DNA from: Pithys albifrons albifrons
Taxonomy: Eukaryota; Chordata; Aves; Passeriformes; Thamnophilidae
Length of the DNA: 64,000 nucleotides
Direction: 5' to 3'
Assembly (NCBI RefSeq): GCF_047495875.1
Contig: NC_092486.1
Coordinates: forward strand, 1,520,724-1,584,723
Position 1 is the stretch's first letter. Each line of letters begins with the position of its first letter. The notes beneath the pieces are model-generated. The model saw nothing but the letters and a program-made list of their open reading frames with translations. It was not told the origin of the DNA and did no database searches. This document shows positions 51,076-62,688 of the stretch, one piece after another. A program made the position numbers and the translations under genes.

Positions 51076-51961
51076 GGGCTTCTCCTGCCTGCCCTGGTGC
51101 CTCATACCTGGAGGAATCCACATCCCACTGGGCTTGAGGCAGTGGGACTTTTGTGCCTGTGCCACTCTGAGCCTCCCCTTGTCCTGGCTGTGTCCCAGAT
51201 GGTCACCAGGAGCAGGGAATGCTCCCCACGGACCAAGAGGCATTTCCTGCCATCCAAGCCCTCAGTGTGGACACCAAACCACTGCTCCTCTGTGTCCTAC
51301 ACCAGTTTGGGGGTTTCCTAATCCAACCCAATGAAAGCTGGTGGGTTTTCTCCACTCCCAGCATCTTGCCATGGACATTTCAGCAGGTTTTTGGGTTGGG
51401 TTGGGGTATTTTTGGCCAGATGTTCTTGTCTGTGTGGATCTGGTGTGTTGAACACACAGAATGAGGTGCAGGATTGTCCAACCAGGATTTGGGGACAAAA
51501 CCTCCCCCAGGACTAAAGGCCTCACATGCCCTCAGTGAGACACAACCCCACCACCCTCCCAGGCAGGGGAGAGGTTGGAGTCAAAGCCACCAACCCTGTC
51601 CCTGAGCAGGGAGAGAAGAGTCAGGACCTGGGCTCTGTTTCTTGGGCTGCAGAAGCCAAGAAGGAAGAAACCACCCAAGAGCAGACAAACTGGCATCTTT
51701 GGGGCAGAACACTCTGCCTTGGGCAGTGCTTGGCAAATCAAGGTGATCTTTGGAGAATTTTATTGCTTAAAACCTACAAACAAGACAAGACCTGCAGTGC
51801 AAAAGGCAACCAGCAAGGACAGTGATGTCTCTCAGTCATCTAAGGGGGGTTCTAGGCCTGGTTCAGTGCTGGACACTCAAAGCCAGGGGTGCTGAGCTGG
51901 GCACAGAGGACCTGACTGGTGCCATCTCTGCCTCAGCGGGGCTGGGCTGAGCCCGGGGACA
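51076..51961. other. Unique sequence, no feature recognised
   Basis: No exon, RNA gene or repeat family recognised. Confidence 0.45.
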
Positions 51962-52340
51962 GTGACAGCTCAGGGCTGGGGTCACCTCAGGGCTGGTGTC
52001 ACCTCAGGGATGGTGTCAGCCCAGGAGTGCTGTCACCCTAAGGGTGGTGTCAGCCAAGGGCTGGGGTCACCTCAGGGCTGGGGTCACCCCAGGGCTGGGG
52101 TCACCTCAGGGCTGGAGTCGCCTCAGGGCTGGGGTCACCCCAGGGCTGGTGTCACCTCAGGGCTGGTGTCACCCCAGGGCTGGAGTCACCTCAGGGCTGG
52201 GGTCACCTCAGGGCTGGTGTCACCCCAGGGCTGGGGTCACCTCAGGGCTGGGGTCACCTCAGGGCTGGGGTCACCTCAGGGCTGGTGTCACCCTAAGGAT
52301 GATGTCAGCCCAGGGCCAATGACAGCTCAGGTCTGGTGTC
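51962..52340. repeat. Minisatellite, 17-bp unit, ~22 copies
   Basis: The unit is ctcagggctggggtcac, with variants ccccagggctggtgtcac. Confidence 0.95.
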
Positions 52341-53214
52341 ACCTCAGGGCTGGTGTCACCCCAGGACAGTGTCCCCAGGATTGATGTCACCCAGGACAGT
52401 GTCCCCAAGCTGGTGTCACCCCAGGACAGTGTCCCCAGTGCTGGTGGCAACCCAGGACAGTGTCTCCAGGCTGGTGTCACCCCAGGACAGTGTCCCCAGC
52501 GCTGGTGGCAACCCAGGACAGTGTCTCCAGCACTGGTGGCACCCCAGGCCAGTGTCCCCAGGCTGGTGGCGCTCCAGGACAGTGTCCCCCAGGCCAGTGT
52601 CCCCAGCGCTGGTGGCACCCCAGGACAGTGTCACCCAGGCCAGTGTGCCCAGGGCTGGTGTCACCCCAGGACAGTGTCCCCAGCGCTGGTGGCACCCCAG
52701 GATAGTGTCGCCCAGGCCAGTGTCCCCAGGCTGGTGGCACCTCGGGACAGTGTCCCTAGGCTGGTGGCACCCCGGGACAGTGTCCCCAGGGCTGGTGTCA
52801 CCCCAGGACAGTGTCCCCAGGCTGGTATCACCCCAGGACAGTGTCCCCAGGCTGGTGGCACCACGGGACAGTGTCCTCAGTGCTGGTGGTACCCCAGGAC
52901 AGTGTCATCCAGGACAGTGTCCCCAGGCTGGTGTCACCCCAGGACAGTGTCCCCAGGCTGGTATCACCCCAGGATAGTGTCACCCAGGCCAGTGTCCCCA
53001 GGCTGGTGGCACCCCGGGACAGTGTCCCCAGGCTGGTATCACCCCAGGCCAGTGTCCCCAGGCTTGTGGCACCCCAGGCCAGTGTCCCCAGGCTGGTGGC
53101 ACCCCGGGACAGTGTCCCCAGCGCTGGTGGCACCCCAGGATAGTGTCACCCAGGCCAGTGTCCCCAGGCTGGTGGCACCCCAGGCCAGTGTCCCCAGGCT
53201 GGTGGCACCCCAGC
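52341..53214. repeat. Minisatellite, ~30-bp unit, ~28 copies
   Basis: The unit joins caccccaggacagtgtcccc to aggctggtgt. It grades into the adjacent 17-bp array; both share aggctggtgtcac, so one may have arisen from the other. Confidence 0.95.
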
Positions 53215-56200
53215 GCCGCTGCTCGTGTGCCCACAGCTCCCCCTGGCTCCGGCCCGGCCGCGGCTCCCTCGGTGTCAGTCCCTGGAGGCAGCGATCCGGT
53301 CCACCTGCAAGAAGCACAGGCACCATAAAAACAGCAGCCCTGGCAGAGGGGCAGGCTGTGCTCTGGTGCCAGCTGTGCCCAGGGGCACCCACCCAGCACC
53401 CACAACCCTGGCAGCTGCAGAAGGAGGGTCATGGGGGATGGAAACCTCTGGAGATGAGGGAGATTTGGGCTTTTTTGGGGTGTTAATGGTGGGTGAGACA
53501 AAGGAGGGCTTGGTGTGTGCAGGGCCATGACCCAGCCTTGGGGGCATTGCCCAATGCCAGGGGAACACTGCAGGAACAGCTGGGCACGAGGGGGGTTAGT
53601 CCTGCCCCTGAGGGATGTGAGAGGTGGCAAAGCTCCCCTGCTCCTCCTGGCCTGTCTGCAAACACCCATGGAGTCAATGCCACCTGCCCTGCCCCTTTGG
53701 CACCGTGGGGGGAGTCTGCAAACAGTCCTGGGGGCTTTGGGTGCTGGTGAACCAGAGACTGAGTTGTGCCAACACCTCCTGGGCAGGCTGGAGTCAGGCT
53801 GGAGTCAGGCTCAGCCCTGCCATGGTCCTGCCTCCTGTTTCCCTGTGGGACCCCCTTGCCCTGGCCCTCGGGGAGAGCTGTGGCTGCTCAGGGAGCAGGA
53901 GGCTGGGCAGGGACCCAAACACCCTCGGGGAAGGTGGGCACAGGGGCTGTGCCACTGCCTGGGCACCACTTTGGGCTTTGCTTCCCACTGCCATCCCGGG
54001 AAGCAGCACCCATAGGCTGTGTGGGCTCGGGAACAGCTCCAGTTCTTCCCGTTTTTCCCAGCCATGGAATGACAGCAGGTATTCCCTTTGGGGTGGGGCT
54101 GCCCACGGTGCTCTCCACAGCCCCTGGCACAACCAGAAGGTGCCCCAGGGAGCTGCATTGCCAGGCTGTGATTCCTTGGCCCAGCTGAGCATTTCCCTGC
54201 TTGTTCCTGGTGAGCAGAGAAGCGTTTCTGAGTTGCTGCTCCAGGATGATAAAGCTGAAGTCCTTTTTTCCTGTGCTGAAGGTCCAGAGCAGCTTTTCTG
54301 GGAGCAGGGCCAGGGTGGCTCCAGCTCTCCACGCTGCCCCACTCCAGCTGCTCACACCCACCTGCTGCAGTGAAGGGAAGGATGTACAAATAAATCCCTT
54401 GGATTGTTGCCTTTCCATGTGGGCATTGGCCACGACACCACTTGGACACCACGTGGTGACCCAAGGACATGTGAGAGGCAGAGCAGTCCTGGGAGAGGAG
54501 GGACAGATTTGGGGCTGCAAAAGGCTCAGGAGCTGTTTGAGCTCGTGCTTTGCCTTCAGTGGCACCTCACACTGCACAGGTGACACCTGCTGACTGAGCA
54601 ATGGCCTTCTGGGAGGGGAAGGGACAAATGTCCTGCTCTGGGAGAGGTGGTTGCCCCCAAATGTTTGCCTCCTTCCCTCTTCAGGAGGTAACTGGGCTGT
54701 GGCTTCACCCAGGTGAGACCCAGCCTGCAGGTGCTTCCTGAGCCCATTCCTGCCCCAGCCAAGCCCAGGTTGGGGCCTGGGACCACCACAAGCCCTTGCT
54801 CCTGGCTGGCACCACCTGGAGGCGGATGAGGGGCAGATGACTTCAGGACCTGCTGATCCCTGTCCCATCTCCTGTGTCCCTGAGCAAGAATTCCCCCCTA
54901 GGCCCAGTGCTCTGCAGGCAGGTGCCATTCTGGGTGAGCTCAGGACCTGCTCAGCCCCACCTGGGTCCTGCAGGGACACCCTGGAGGCACTTCATTCATC
55001 CAACATTCCTCCATGAGCCTTTCCTGAGGGCCTGAGGGAGGTGATGGGGCTGTTCTGTGGGCTCAGGTCCCTCCTGTGCAGAGGAGGAAGTTGAGGATGA
55101 GGATGAGGATGAGGATGAGGATGAAGACGAGGATGAGGATGAGGCCTGCCCTTCTCTGTTGGCACAGGGTGTCACCCACATCCAGGCTCACAGTGGCTCC
55201 TCACAGTTTGGTCCAGCAGAAGCTTTTCCCATGTGCAATTCCCAGTTCTGGAATCCCCCTCAGGTTCCAGCAGGCGATGGATGGAGCCTCAGGTGGGATG
55301 TTGTGTCACCAAGGAGGTCTCTGAACATGAACTTCACATCTTGGCATGGGCCATGTGTGCCTTGGGCTTTCTCAGGGTGGACCAGCTGGGGCTGGTTGGA
55401 TGGCAGAGAATTTGTCTCATCAGCAGTTCCAAGGCTTGGGAAAGCCTCTCTTCCCAGGGAGAGGAGCTGCTGCATGGAATGCCAGCAGGAATGCTGGTCC
55501 CTGCCACAGTCTGCAGTGGAATGGTCCAGCCACTGCCCACAGGGGCCCCTCTGTCTGTCCTGGTCATGCTCTTGCACTGATCTCGGGCTGGAGAGGAGGT
55601 TTGGAAGCTCCAGCTGGGCTTTCCCAGTATCCATGTGCTGGTAGCCCTGGAGGGTGGCTTTGGCTATGAAGCCTCTTCAGGCACATCCTGGGGGTCTGCC
55701 AATGACACCAGTCACCCTGTGCAGGCCAGAGTGTCCTGCCCAGTGCTGAGGGCCAGAAGAACCTGCTTGGGAGCTCCAGGAATGGTGGTTGGAGCTCTGG
55801 GACCAGCAAGGAGGGGAGGCAGCAGATCCTTCCTCTCTGACTCCCTGTCACGAAGAGGGGAGGCTGCCAGAGCTGCCACCCCTGCAGTGCCCCGTGCCCT
55901 GCTCTGTTGGGGACACAGAGCTGTCCTGCTCTGCTGTCCTGCTCTGCTGTCCTGCTCTGGCCAGGAGGCTCCTGCCATCCCTTCCCCTGTACCTCTGCCC
56001 TGGTGCAGGTTAATGGTGGGCACAGAGGGCTGGGAGGAGCAGGGAGGGTCCAGCTGCCCCCCCGGCTGCTCCTCCCAGCAGGACCTGCAGCAGCAGCACT
56101 TTGGGGCAGCCAAGGTTTGCCTGTGAGGGTAGTTCTGTCCTTAACAAGGTCTCTGGATGCCCTCCCATCCCTCTGAACATCCCCCTGTGCTGGTACCCAC

Positions 56201-56269
56201 CCTGCACATGGTCCCTGTGTGCCCCCCAGTGCCCAGGAGCCCTTGGGAGTCCAGCTGGGCTGAGACCTG
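53215..56269. other. Unique GC-rich sequence, no gene supported
   Basis: Several open frames on both strands, but none with recognisable domains, splice context or composition unlike the surroundings. A short (gatgag)n run at about 55088-55143 gives an acidic stretch in one frame. Confidence 0.4.
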
Positions 56270-57395
56270 GGCTGGGCTGGTGCTGGGACTGTCCCAGTGT
56301 GTCTGCAGGGCCCTGGGCTGGTGTTGTGAATGTCCCAGTGTGTCTGCAGGTCCTGTGGTGTTGCTGGCACTGTCCCAGTGTGTCTGCAGGGTCCTGGGTG
56401 ACAGCCCTGCTGCTGTCACTGTCCCATTGTGCCTGCAGGGTCCTGTGCTGGTGCTGGGACTGTCCCATTGTGCCTGCAGGGTGCTGGGTGGTGCTGTCAC
56501 TGTCCCATTGTGCCTGCAGGGTGCTGTGCTGGTGCTGTCACTGACCCATTGTGCCTGCAGGGTGCTGTGCTGGTGCTGTCACTGACCCATTGTGCCTGCA
56601 GGGTGCTGTGCTGGTGCTGTCACTGACCCATTGTGCCTGCAGGGTGCTGTGCTGGTGCTGTCACTGTCCCAGTGTGTGTGCAGGTCCTGTGCTGGTGCTG
56701 TCACTGTCCCAGTGTGTGTGCAGGTCCTGTGCTGGTGCTGTCACTGTCCCAGTGTGTGTGCAGGTCCTGTGCTGGTGCTGTCACTGTCCCATTGCGCCTG
56801 CAGGGTGCTGTGCTGGTGCTCTCACTGTCTCATTGTGCCTGCAGGGTCCTGGGTGGTGCTGTCACTGTCACTGTCCCATTGTGCCTGCAGGGTCCTGGGT
56901 GGTGCTGTCACTGTCTCATTGTGCCTGCAGGGTGCTGGGTGGTGCTGTCACTGACCCATTGTGCCTGCAGGGTCCTGGGTGGTGCTGTCACTGACCCATT
57001 GTGCCTGCAGGGTTCTGGGCTGTTCCTGGGACTGACCCATTGTGCCTGCAGGGTGCTGTGCTGGTGCTGTCACTGTCCCAGTGTGCCTGCAGGGTCCTGG
57101 GTGGTGCTGTCACTGTCCCCCTGCAGGGTGCTGTGCTGCTGCTGTCACTGTCCCAGTGTGTCTGCAGGGTGCTGTGCTGGTGCTGGGACTGTCCCAGTGT
57201 GCCTGCAGGGTGCTGTGCTGGTGCTGTCACTGTCCCAGTGTGCCTGCAGGGTCCTGGGTGGTGCTGTCACTGTCCCATTGTGCCTGCAGGGCGCTGTGCT
57301 GGTGCTGTCACTGTCCCAGTGTGCCTGCAGGGTCCTGGGTGGTGCTGTCACTGTCCCATTGTGCCTGCAGGGTGCTGTGCTGGTGCTCTCACTGT
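56270..57395. repeat. Minisatellite, 41-bp unit, ~27 copies
   Basis: The unit contains ctgtcactgtcccattgtgc and ctgcagggtgctgtgctggt. Each unit carries an acceptor-like tgtgcctgcag on the + strand. Confidence 0.96.
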
Positions 57396-57894
57396 CCTGG
57401 GTTCCCCCCCTGCTGCTCCCCTGCCCACACAGCCCAGCAGGCTGTTTGTTTAAGCTGTTTCCATAGGAATCTTTAAGGACCATGGGAACACATTTTATGT
57501 GACCTAAACAATGAAGAATGAGCCCGAGGAGGGGGAAGGAGTCCTGTCCTGTCTGATCTGTGGCTCTGATGTTCCTCTGAGCCCGGGTCACTCCTCAGCA
57601 CTGACTGGACCTTTCCTTCTCCCTTCCAGCACCTGCACTGTATTCCAACCAGCAGATAAATGCACGGAAATGGGTCAGAAACAGCCTCTTTCAGGCCCAC
57701 AGGGTGGGGTTGGGGTCAGACTTGCAGCAACAGAGCTCCTATGGCTGGGCTGGAGCCGAAGAGGTGCCCAAGTGCCATGGCAGGCTGTGCCCTCTGACAG
57801 CAGAGGGTGCCCTCAGGTGTCTGTGCAGCCTCTCTGTCCCTGTCTGACTGTGCCACCAAAGCAGCACCAAAGGCTTTGCCCTCTGACAGAGGCC
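57396..57894. other. Unique spacer with short dispersed repeat
   Basis: Positions 57538-57595 match 47948-48003 (gatctgtggctctgatgttc here), pointing to an unnamed dispersed element. Confidence 0.45.
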
Positions 57895-58730
57895 ATGCAG
57901 GGCTGTGCCATACCCAGACAGGCTCTGCCTTACCCAGACAGGGCTGTGCCTTACCCAGAGAGGGCACTGCCATACCCAGAGAGGGCTCTGCCATACCCAG
58001 ACAGGCTCTGCCTTACCCAGACAGGGCACTGTCATACCCAGAGAGGGTTCTGCCTTACCCAGACAGGGCACTGTCATACCCAGATAGGGTTCTGCCATAC
58101 CCAGACAGGCTCTGCCTTACCCACCTAGGGCTGTGCCATACCCACCCAGGGCTGTGCCATACCCAGAGAGGGCTCTGCCATATCCAGACAGGCTCTGCCA
58201 TACCCGGAGAGGGCTGTGCCATACCCAGACAGGGCTCTGCCATACCCAGAGAGGGCTCTGCCTTACCCACCCAGGGCTGTGCCTTACTCAGACAGGCTCT
58301 GCCATACCCAGACAGGGCTTTGCCATAACCAGACAGGGCTTTGCCATAACCAGACAGGCTCTGCCATACCCAGAGAGGGCTGTGCCATACCCAGACAGGC
58401 TCTGCCATACCCAGACAGGGCTTTGCCATAACCAGACAGGCTCTGCCATACCCAGAGAGGGCTGTGCCATACCCAGAGAGGGCTCTGCCTTATCCACCAG
58501 GGCTGTGCCATACCCAGACAGGTTCTGTCTTACCCACCCAGGGCTCTGCCATACCCAGACAGGTTCTGTCTTACCCACCCAGGGCTCTGCCATACCCAGA
58601 CAGGTTCTGTCTTACCCACCCAGGGCTCTGCCATACCCAGACAGGGCTCTGCCTTGCCCAGAGAGGGTTGTGCCATACCCAGACAGGCTCTGCCTTGCCC
58701 AGAGAGGGCTCTGCCATACCCACACAGGGC
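57895..58730. repeat. Minisatellite, ~20-21-bp unit, ~40 copies
   Basis: The unit is gccatacccagacaggctct, with variants gagagggctct and acccacccagggct. Confidence 0.95.
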
Positions 58731-58977
58731 TGTGTTTTGGAAAAGAAACCATGAATTTAAGAAGTTGTGGAATCCAGTGTAACATCCCCTGAGCACGGGC
58801 TGTGCTGGCTGTGACTGGTCTCACTTAGGGATAGAAAACAGGAAATTAAAAAAGAATTACAGTACAGAAGGTACAAACCCCACACTGCCTTAGGGGGATT
58901 TCATGGGGTTTCCTGCAGTGCCAAAAGTCCCAGGTGGGAAAGTGAAATGCAAACTGCACCTCTGAGCTGCCAACAGC

Positions 58978-61040
58978 CTGGCTGGGCAGCAGAGGGCACA
59001 GGTAAAGCCCCAGGATCTCTGCTCTGCCCATCCTGCTGGGCAGGAGAGGGCACAGGTAAAGCCCCAGGATCTCTGCTCTGCCCATCCTGCTGGGCAGGAG
59101 AGGGCACAGGTAAAGCCCCAGGATCTCTGCTCTGCCCATCCTGCTGGGCAGGAGAGGGCACAGGTAAAGCCCCAGGATCTCTGCTCTGCCCATCCTGCTG
59201 GGCAGGAGAGGGCACAGGTAAAGCCCCAGGATCTCTGCTCTGCCCATCCTGCTGGGCAGCAAAGGGCACAGGTAAAGCCCCAGGATCTCTGCTCTGCCCA
59301 TCCTGCTGGGCAGCAGAGGGCACAGGGAAAGCCCCAGGATCTCTGCTCTGCCCATCCTGCTGGGCAGCAGAGGGCACAGGTAAAGCCCCAGGATCTCTGC
59401 TCTGCCCATCCTGCTGGGCAGCAAAGGGCACAGGTAAGGCCCCAGGATCTCTGCTCTGCCCATCCTGCTGGGCAGCAGAGGGCACAGGTAAAGCCCCAGG
59501 ATCTCTGCTCTGCCCATCCTGCTGGGCAGCAAAGGGCACAGGTAAAGCCCCAGGATCTCTGCTCTGTCCATCCTGCTGGGCAGCAGAGGGCACAGGTAAA
59601 GCCCCAGGATCTCTGCTCTGCCCATCCTGCTGGGCAGCAAAGGGCACAGGTAAAGCCCCAGGATCTCTGCTCTGCCCATCCTGCTGGGCAGGAGAGGGCA
59701 CAGGTAAGGCCCCAGGATCTCTGCTCTGCCCATCTTGCTGGGCAGCAGAGGGCACAGGTAAAGCCCCAGGATCTCTGCTCTGCCCATCCTGCTGGGCAGC
59801 AGAGGGCACAGGTAAAGCCCCAGGATCTCTGCTCTGCCCATCCTGCTGGGCAGCAGAGGGCACAGGGATAGCCCCAGGATCTCTGCTCTGCCCATCCTGC
59901 TGGGCAGCAGAGGGCACAGGTAAAGCCCCAGGATCTCTGCTCTGCCCATCCTGCTGGGCAGCAGAGGGCACAGGTAAAGCCCCAGGATCTCTGCTCTGCC
60001 CATCCTGCTGGGCAGCAAAGGGCACAGGGATAGCCCCAGGATCTCTGCTCTGCCCATCCTGCTGGGCAGCAGAGGGCACAGGTAAAGCCCCAGGATCTCT
60101 GCTCTGCCCATCCTGGCTGGGCAGCAGAGGGCACAGGTAAAGCCCCAGGATCTCCGCTCTGCCCATCCTGCTGGGCAGCAGAGGGCACAGGTAAAGCCCC
60201 AGGATCTCTGCTCTGCCCATCCTGCTGGGCAGCAGAGGGCACAGGTAAAGCCCCAGGATCTCTGCTCTGCCCATCCTGGCTGGGCAGCAGAGGGCACAGG
60301 TAAAGCCCCAGGATCTCCGCTCTGCCCATCCTGCTGGGCAGCAGAGGGCACAGGTAAAGCCCCAGGATCTCTGCTCTGCCCATCCTGCTGGGCAGGAAAG
60401 GGCACAGGTAAGGCCCCAGGATCTCTGCTCTGCCCATCCTGCTGGGCAGCAGAGGGCACAGGTAAAGCCCCAGGATCTCTGCTCTGCCCATCCTGCTGGG
60501 CAGCAGAGGGCACAGGTAAAGCCCCAGGATCTCTGCTCTGCCCATCCTGCTGGGCAGGAGAGGGCACAGGTAAAGCCCCAGGATCTCTGCTCTGCCCATC
60601 CTGCTGGGCAGCAGAGGGCACAGGTAAAGCCCCAGGACCTCTGCTCTGCCCATCCTGCTGGGCAGCAAAGGGCACAGGTAAAGCCCCAGGATCTCTGCTC
60701 TGCCCATCCTGCTGGGCAGCAGAGGGCACAGGTAAAGCCCCAGGATCTCTGCTCTGCCCATCCTGCTGGGCAGCAGAGGGCACAGGTAAAGCCCCAGGAT
60801 CTCTGCTCTGCCCATCCTGCTGGGCAGCAGAGGGCACAGGTAAAGCCCCAGGATCTCTGCTCTGCCCATCCTGCTGGGCAGCAAAGGGCACAGGTAAAGC
60901 CCCAGGATCTCTGCTCTGGCCATCCTGGCTGGGCAGCAGAGGGCACAGGTAAAGCCCCAGGATCTCTGCTCTGCCCATCCTGCTGGGCAGCAGAGGGCAC
61001 AGGGATAGCCCCAGGATCTCTGCTCTGCCCATCCTGCCCT
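58978..61040. repeat. 54-bp satellite-like array, ~38 copies
   Basis: The unit contains gggcagcagagggcacaggt, aaagccccaggatctctgct and ctgcccatcctgct. It is very uniform, differing mostly at single positions (cagcaga, caggaga, cagcaaa; aaag, aagg). The 18-codon unit has no stop in several frames, which explains open stretches of up to about 750 codons. Confidence 0.98.
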
Positions 61041-61671
61041 GCCCTTGCCCAGGGGTTACTCTCAGGGCATTAAAGACCAGCCATTCCATTGGTTTCATGG
61101 AGGGCACTTGATTTTATTCAAAGGGTGAGATACAAAAAAAGGAAGCAAAAGGACAAAACCCAAAGTGTAAAACACTACAGACCAAAGTAAGACATTTTCT
61201 GCACACAGCACAGGACAGCAAACACAGGCTGGTCCCCACCCCCCAAACCAGCTGCAAAGGTACAGCAGAGGCAGAGAGATCTGCAAGGGAGGACACGTGG
61301 GGTTTGCCACTCAAATGTCTATTTACAGAAACTGAATTGAAGGCAAAGAGTTTTCTTTTATGCAACCCAAATCCTTCTCTGTTCCTTCTTCTTCCTGCTC
61401 CTGATGAAGAGGAGGGACTCCATGCTTTGAGGCAAGTTTGGGACATTCAGGTAGGATCTAAAATCAGCCACGGCTGAACACTGAACTTCAGGCCCTCCCT
61501 CCATCCAGCTCAGGCCACCAGGCACCTCCTCGTGGCATCAGAGACTTCCAGGGGCAGCCACAGAGGGGAAAAGCCAACCCTGCACTTGGCTTGGGTTTCC
61601 TCACACCTTCAGATGTTCTGCTCTCAGCTTAAGCAAAGCTGTGTGTCTGGGCCAGGCTTAAGGCTCTGAGC
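61041..61671. other. Unique sequence, candidate 3' UTR of a minus-strand gene
   Basis: Unique AT-moderate sequence with a minus-strand AATAAA at 61113-61118. No coding support. Confidence 0.3.
61113..61118 (-). promoter_or_regulatory. Candidate minus-strand polyadenylation signal
   Basis: TTTATT on the + strand reads AATAAA on the minus strand, just beyond the end of the 54-bp array. The sequence at 61119-61650 is unique. In mammals the next gene after ANTXR1 is, from memory, GFPT1 in convergent orientation, so this could be the 3' end of a convergent gene. No coding exon of such a gene is visible in the window. Confidence 0.25.
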
Positions 61672-62688
61672 TGGGCATGACAGACACCAGGTGTGTGAGC
61701 TGGGCATGACAGACACCAGGTGTGTGAGCTGGGCATGACACCAGGTGTGTGAGCTGGGCATGACACCAGGTGTGTGAGCTGGGCATGACAGACACCAGGT
61801 GTGTGAGCTGGGCATGACACCAGGTGTGTGAGCTGGGCATGACACCAGGTGTGTGAGCTGGGCATGACAGACACCAGGTGTGTGAGCTGGGCATGACACC
61901 AGGTGTGTGAGCTGGGCATGACACCAGATGGGTGAACTGGGCATGACAGACACCAGGTGTGTGAGCTGGGCATGACACCCACCAGGTGTGTGAGCTGGGC
62001 ATGACAGACACCAGGTGTGTGTGCTGGGCATGACACCCACCAGGTGTGTGAGCTGGGCATGACAGACACCAGGTGTGTGAGCTGGGCATGACACCCACCA
62101 GGTGTGTGAGCTGGGCATGACAGACACCAGGTGTGTGAGCTGGGCATGACAGACACCAGGTGTGTGAGCTGGGCATGCCACCAGGTGTGTGAGCTGGGCA
62201 TGACAGACACCAGGTGTGTGAGATGGGCATGACAGACACCAGGTGTGTGAGCTGGGCATGACACCAGGTGTGTGAGCTGGGCATGACACCAGGTCTGTGA
62301 GCTGGGCATGACAGACACCACGTGTGTGAGCTGGGCATGACAGACACCAGGTGTGTGAGCTCAGCATGCCACCAGGTGTGTGAGCTGGGCATGACAGACA
62401 CCAGGTGTGTGAGCTGGGCATGACACCAGGTGTGTGAGCTGGGCATGACAGACACCAGGTGTGTGAGCTGGGCATGACACCAGGTCTGTGAGCTGGGCAT
62501 GACAGACACCAGGTGTGTGAGATGGGCATGACACCAGGTCTGTGAGCTGGGCATGACAGACACCAGGTGTGTGAGCTGGGCATGACACCAGGTGTGTGAG
62601 CTGGGCATGACAGACACCAGGTGTGTGAGCTGGGCATGCCACCAGGTGTGTGAGCTGGGCATGCCACCAGGTGTGTGAGCTCTGCCCC
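61672..62688. repeat. Minisatellite, 25/29-bp unit, ~37 copies
   Basis: The unit is ccaggtgtgtgagctgggca plus tgaca, with or without a further gaca or ccca. The 25- and 29-bp forms are mixed. Confidence 0.96.

Noticed and set aside
55057..55324. Acidic Glu/Asp-rich open frame
   Set aside because: It comes from a short GATGAG repeat; no supporting exon structure or homology recognised.
58846..61107. Minus-strand open frame of 753 codons and parallel frames of 677 and 699 codons
   Set aside because: All are the 54-bp array read in different frames; the unit is 18 codons without stops. No start context, domain or splice support.
61624..62667. Open frames of 334-347 codons with repeated HTPGVCHAQL-type units
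   Set aside because: By-product of the 25/29-bp array, also open in other frames.
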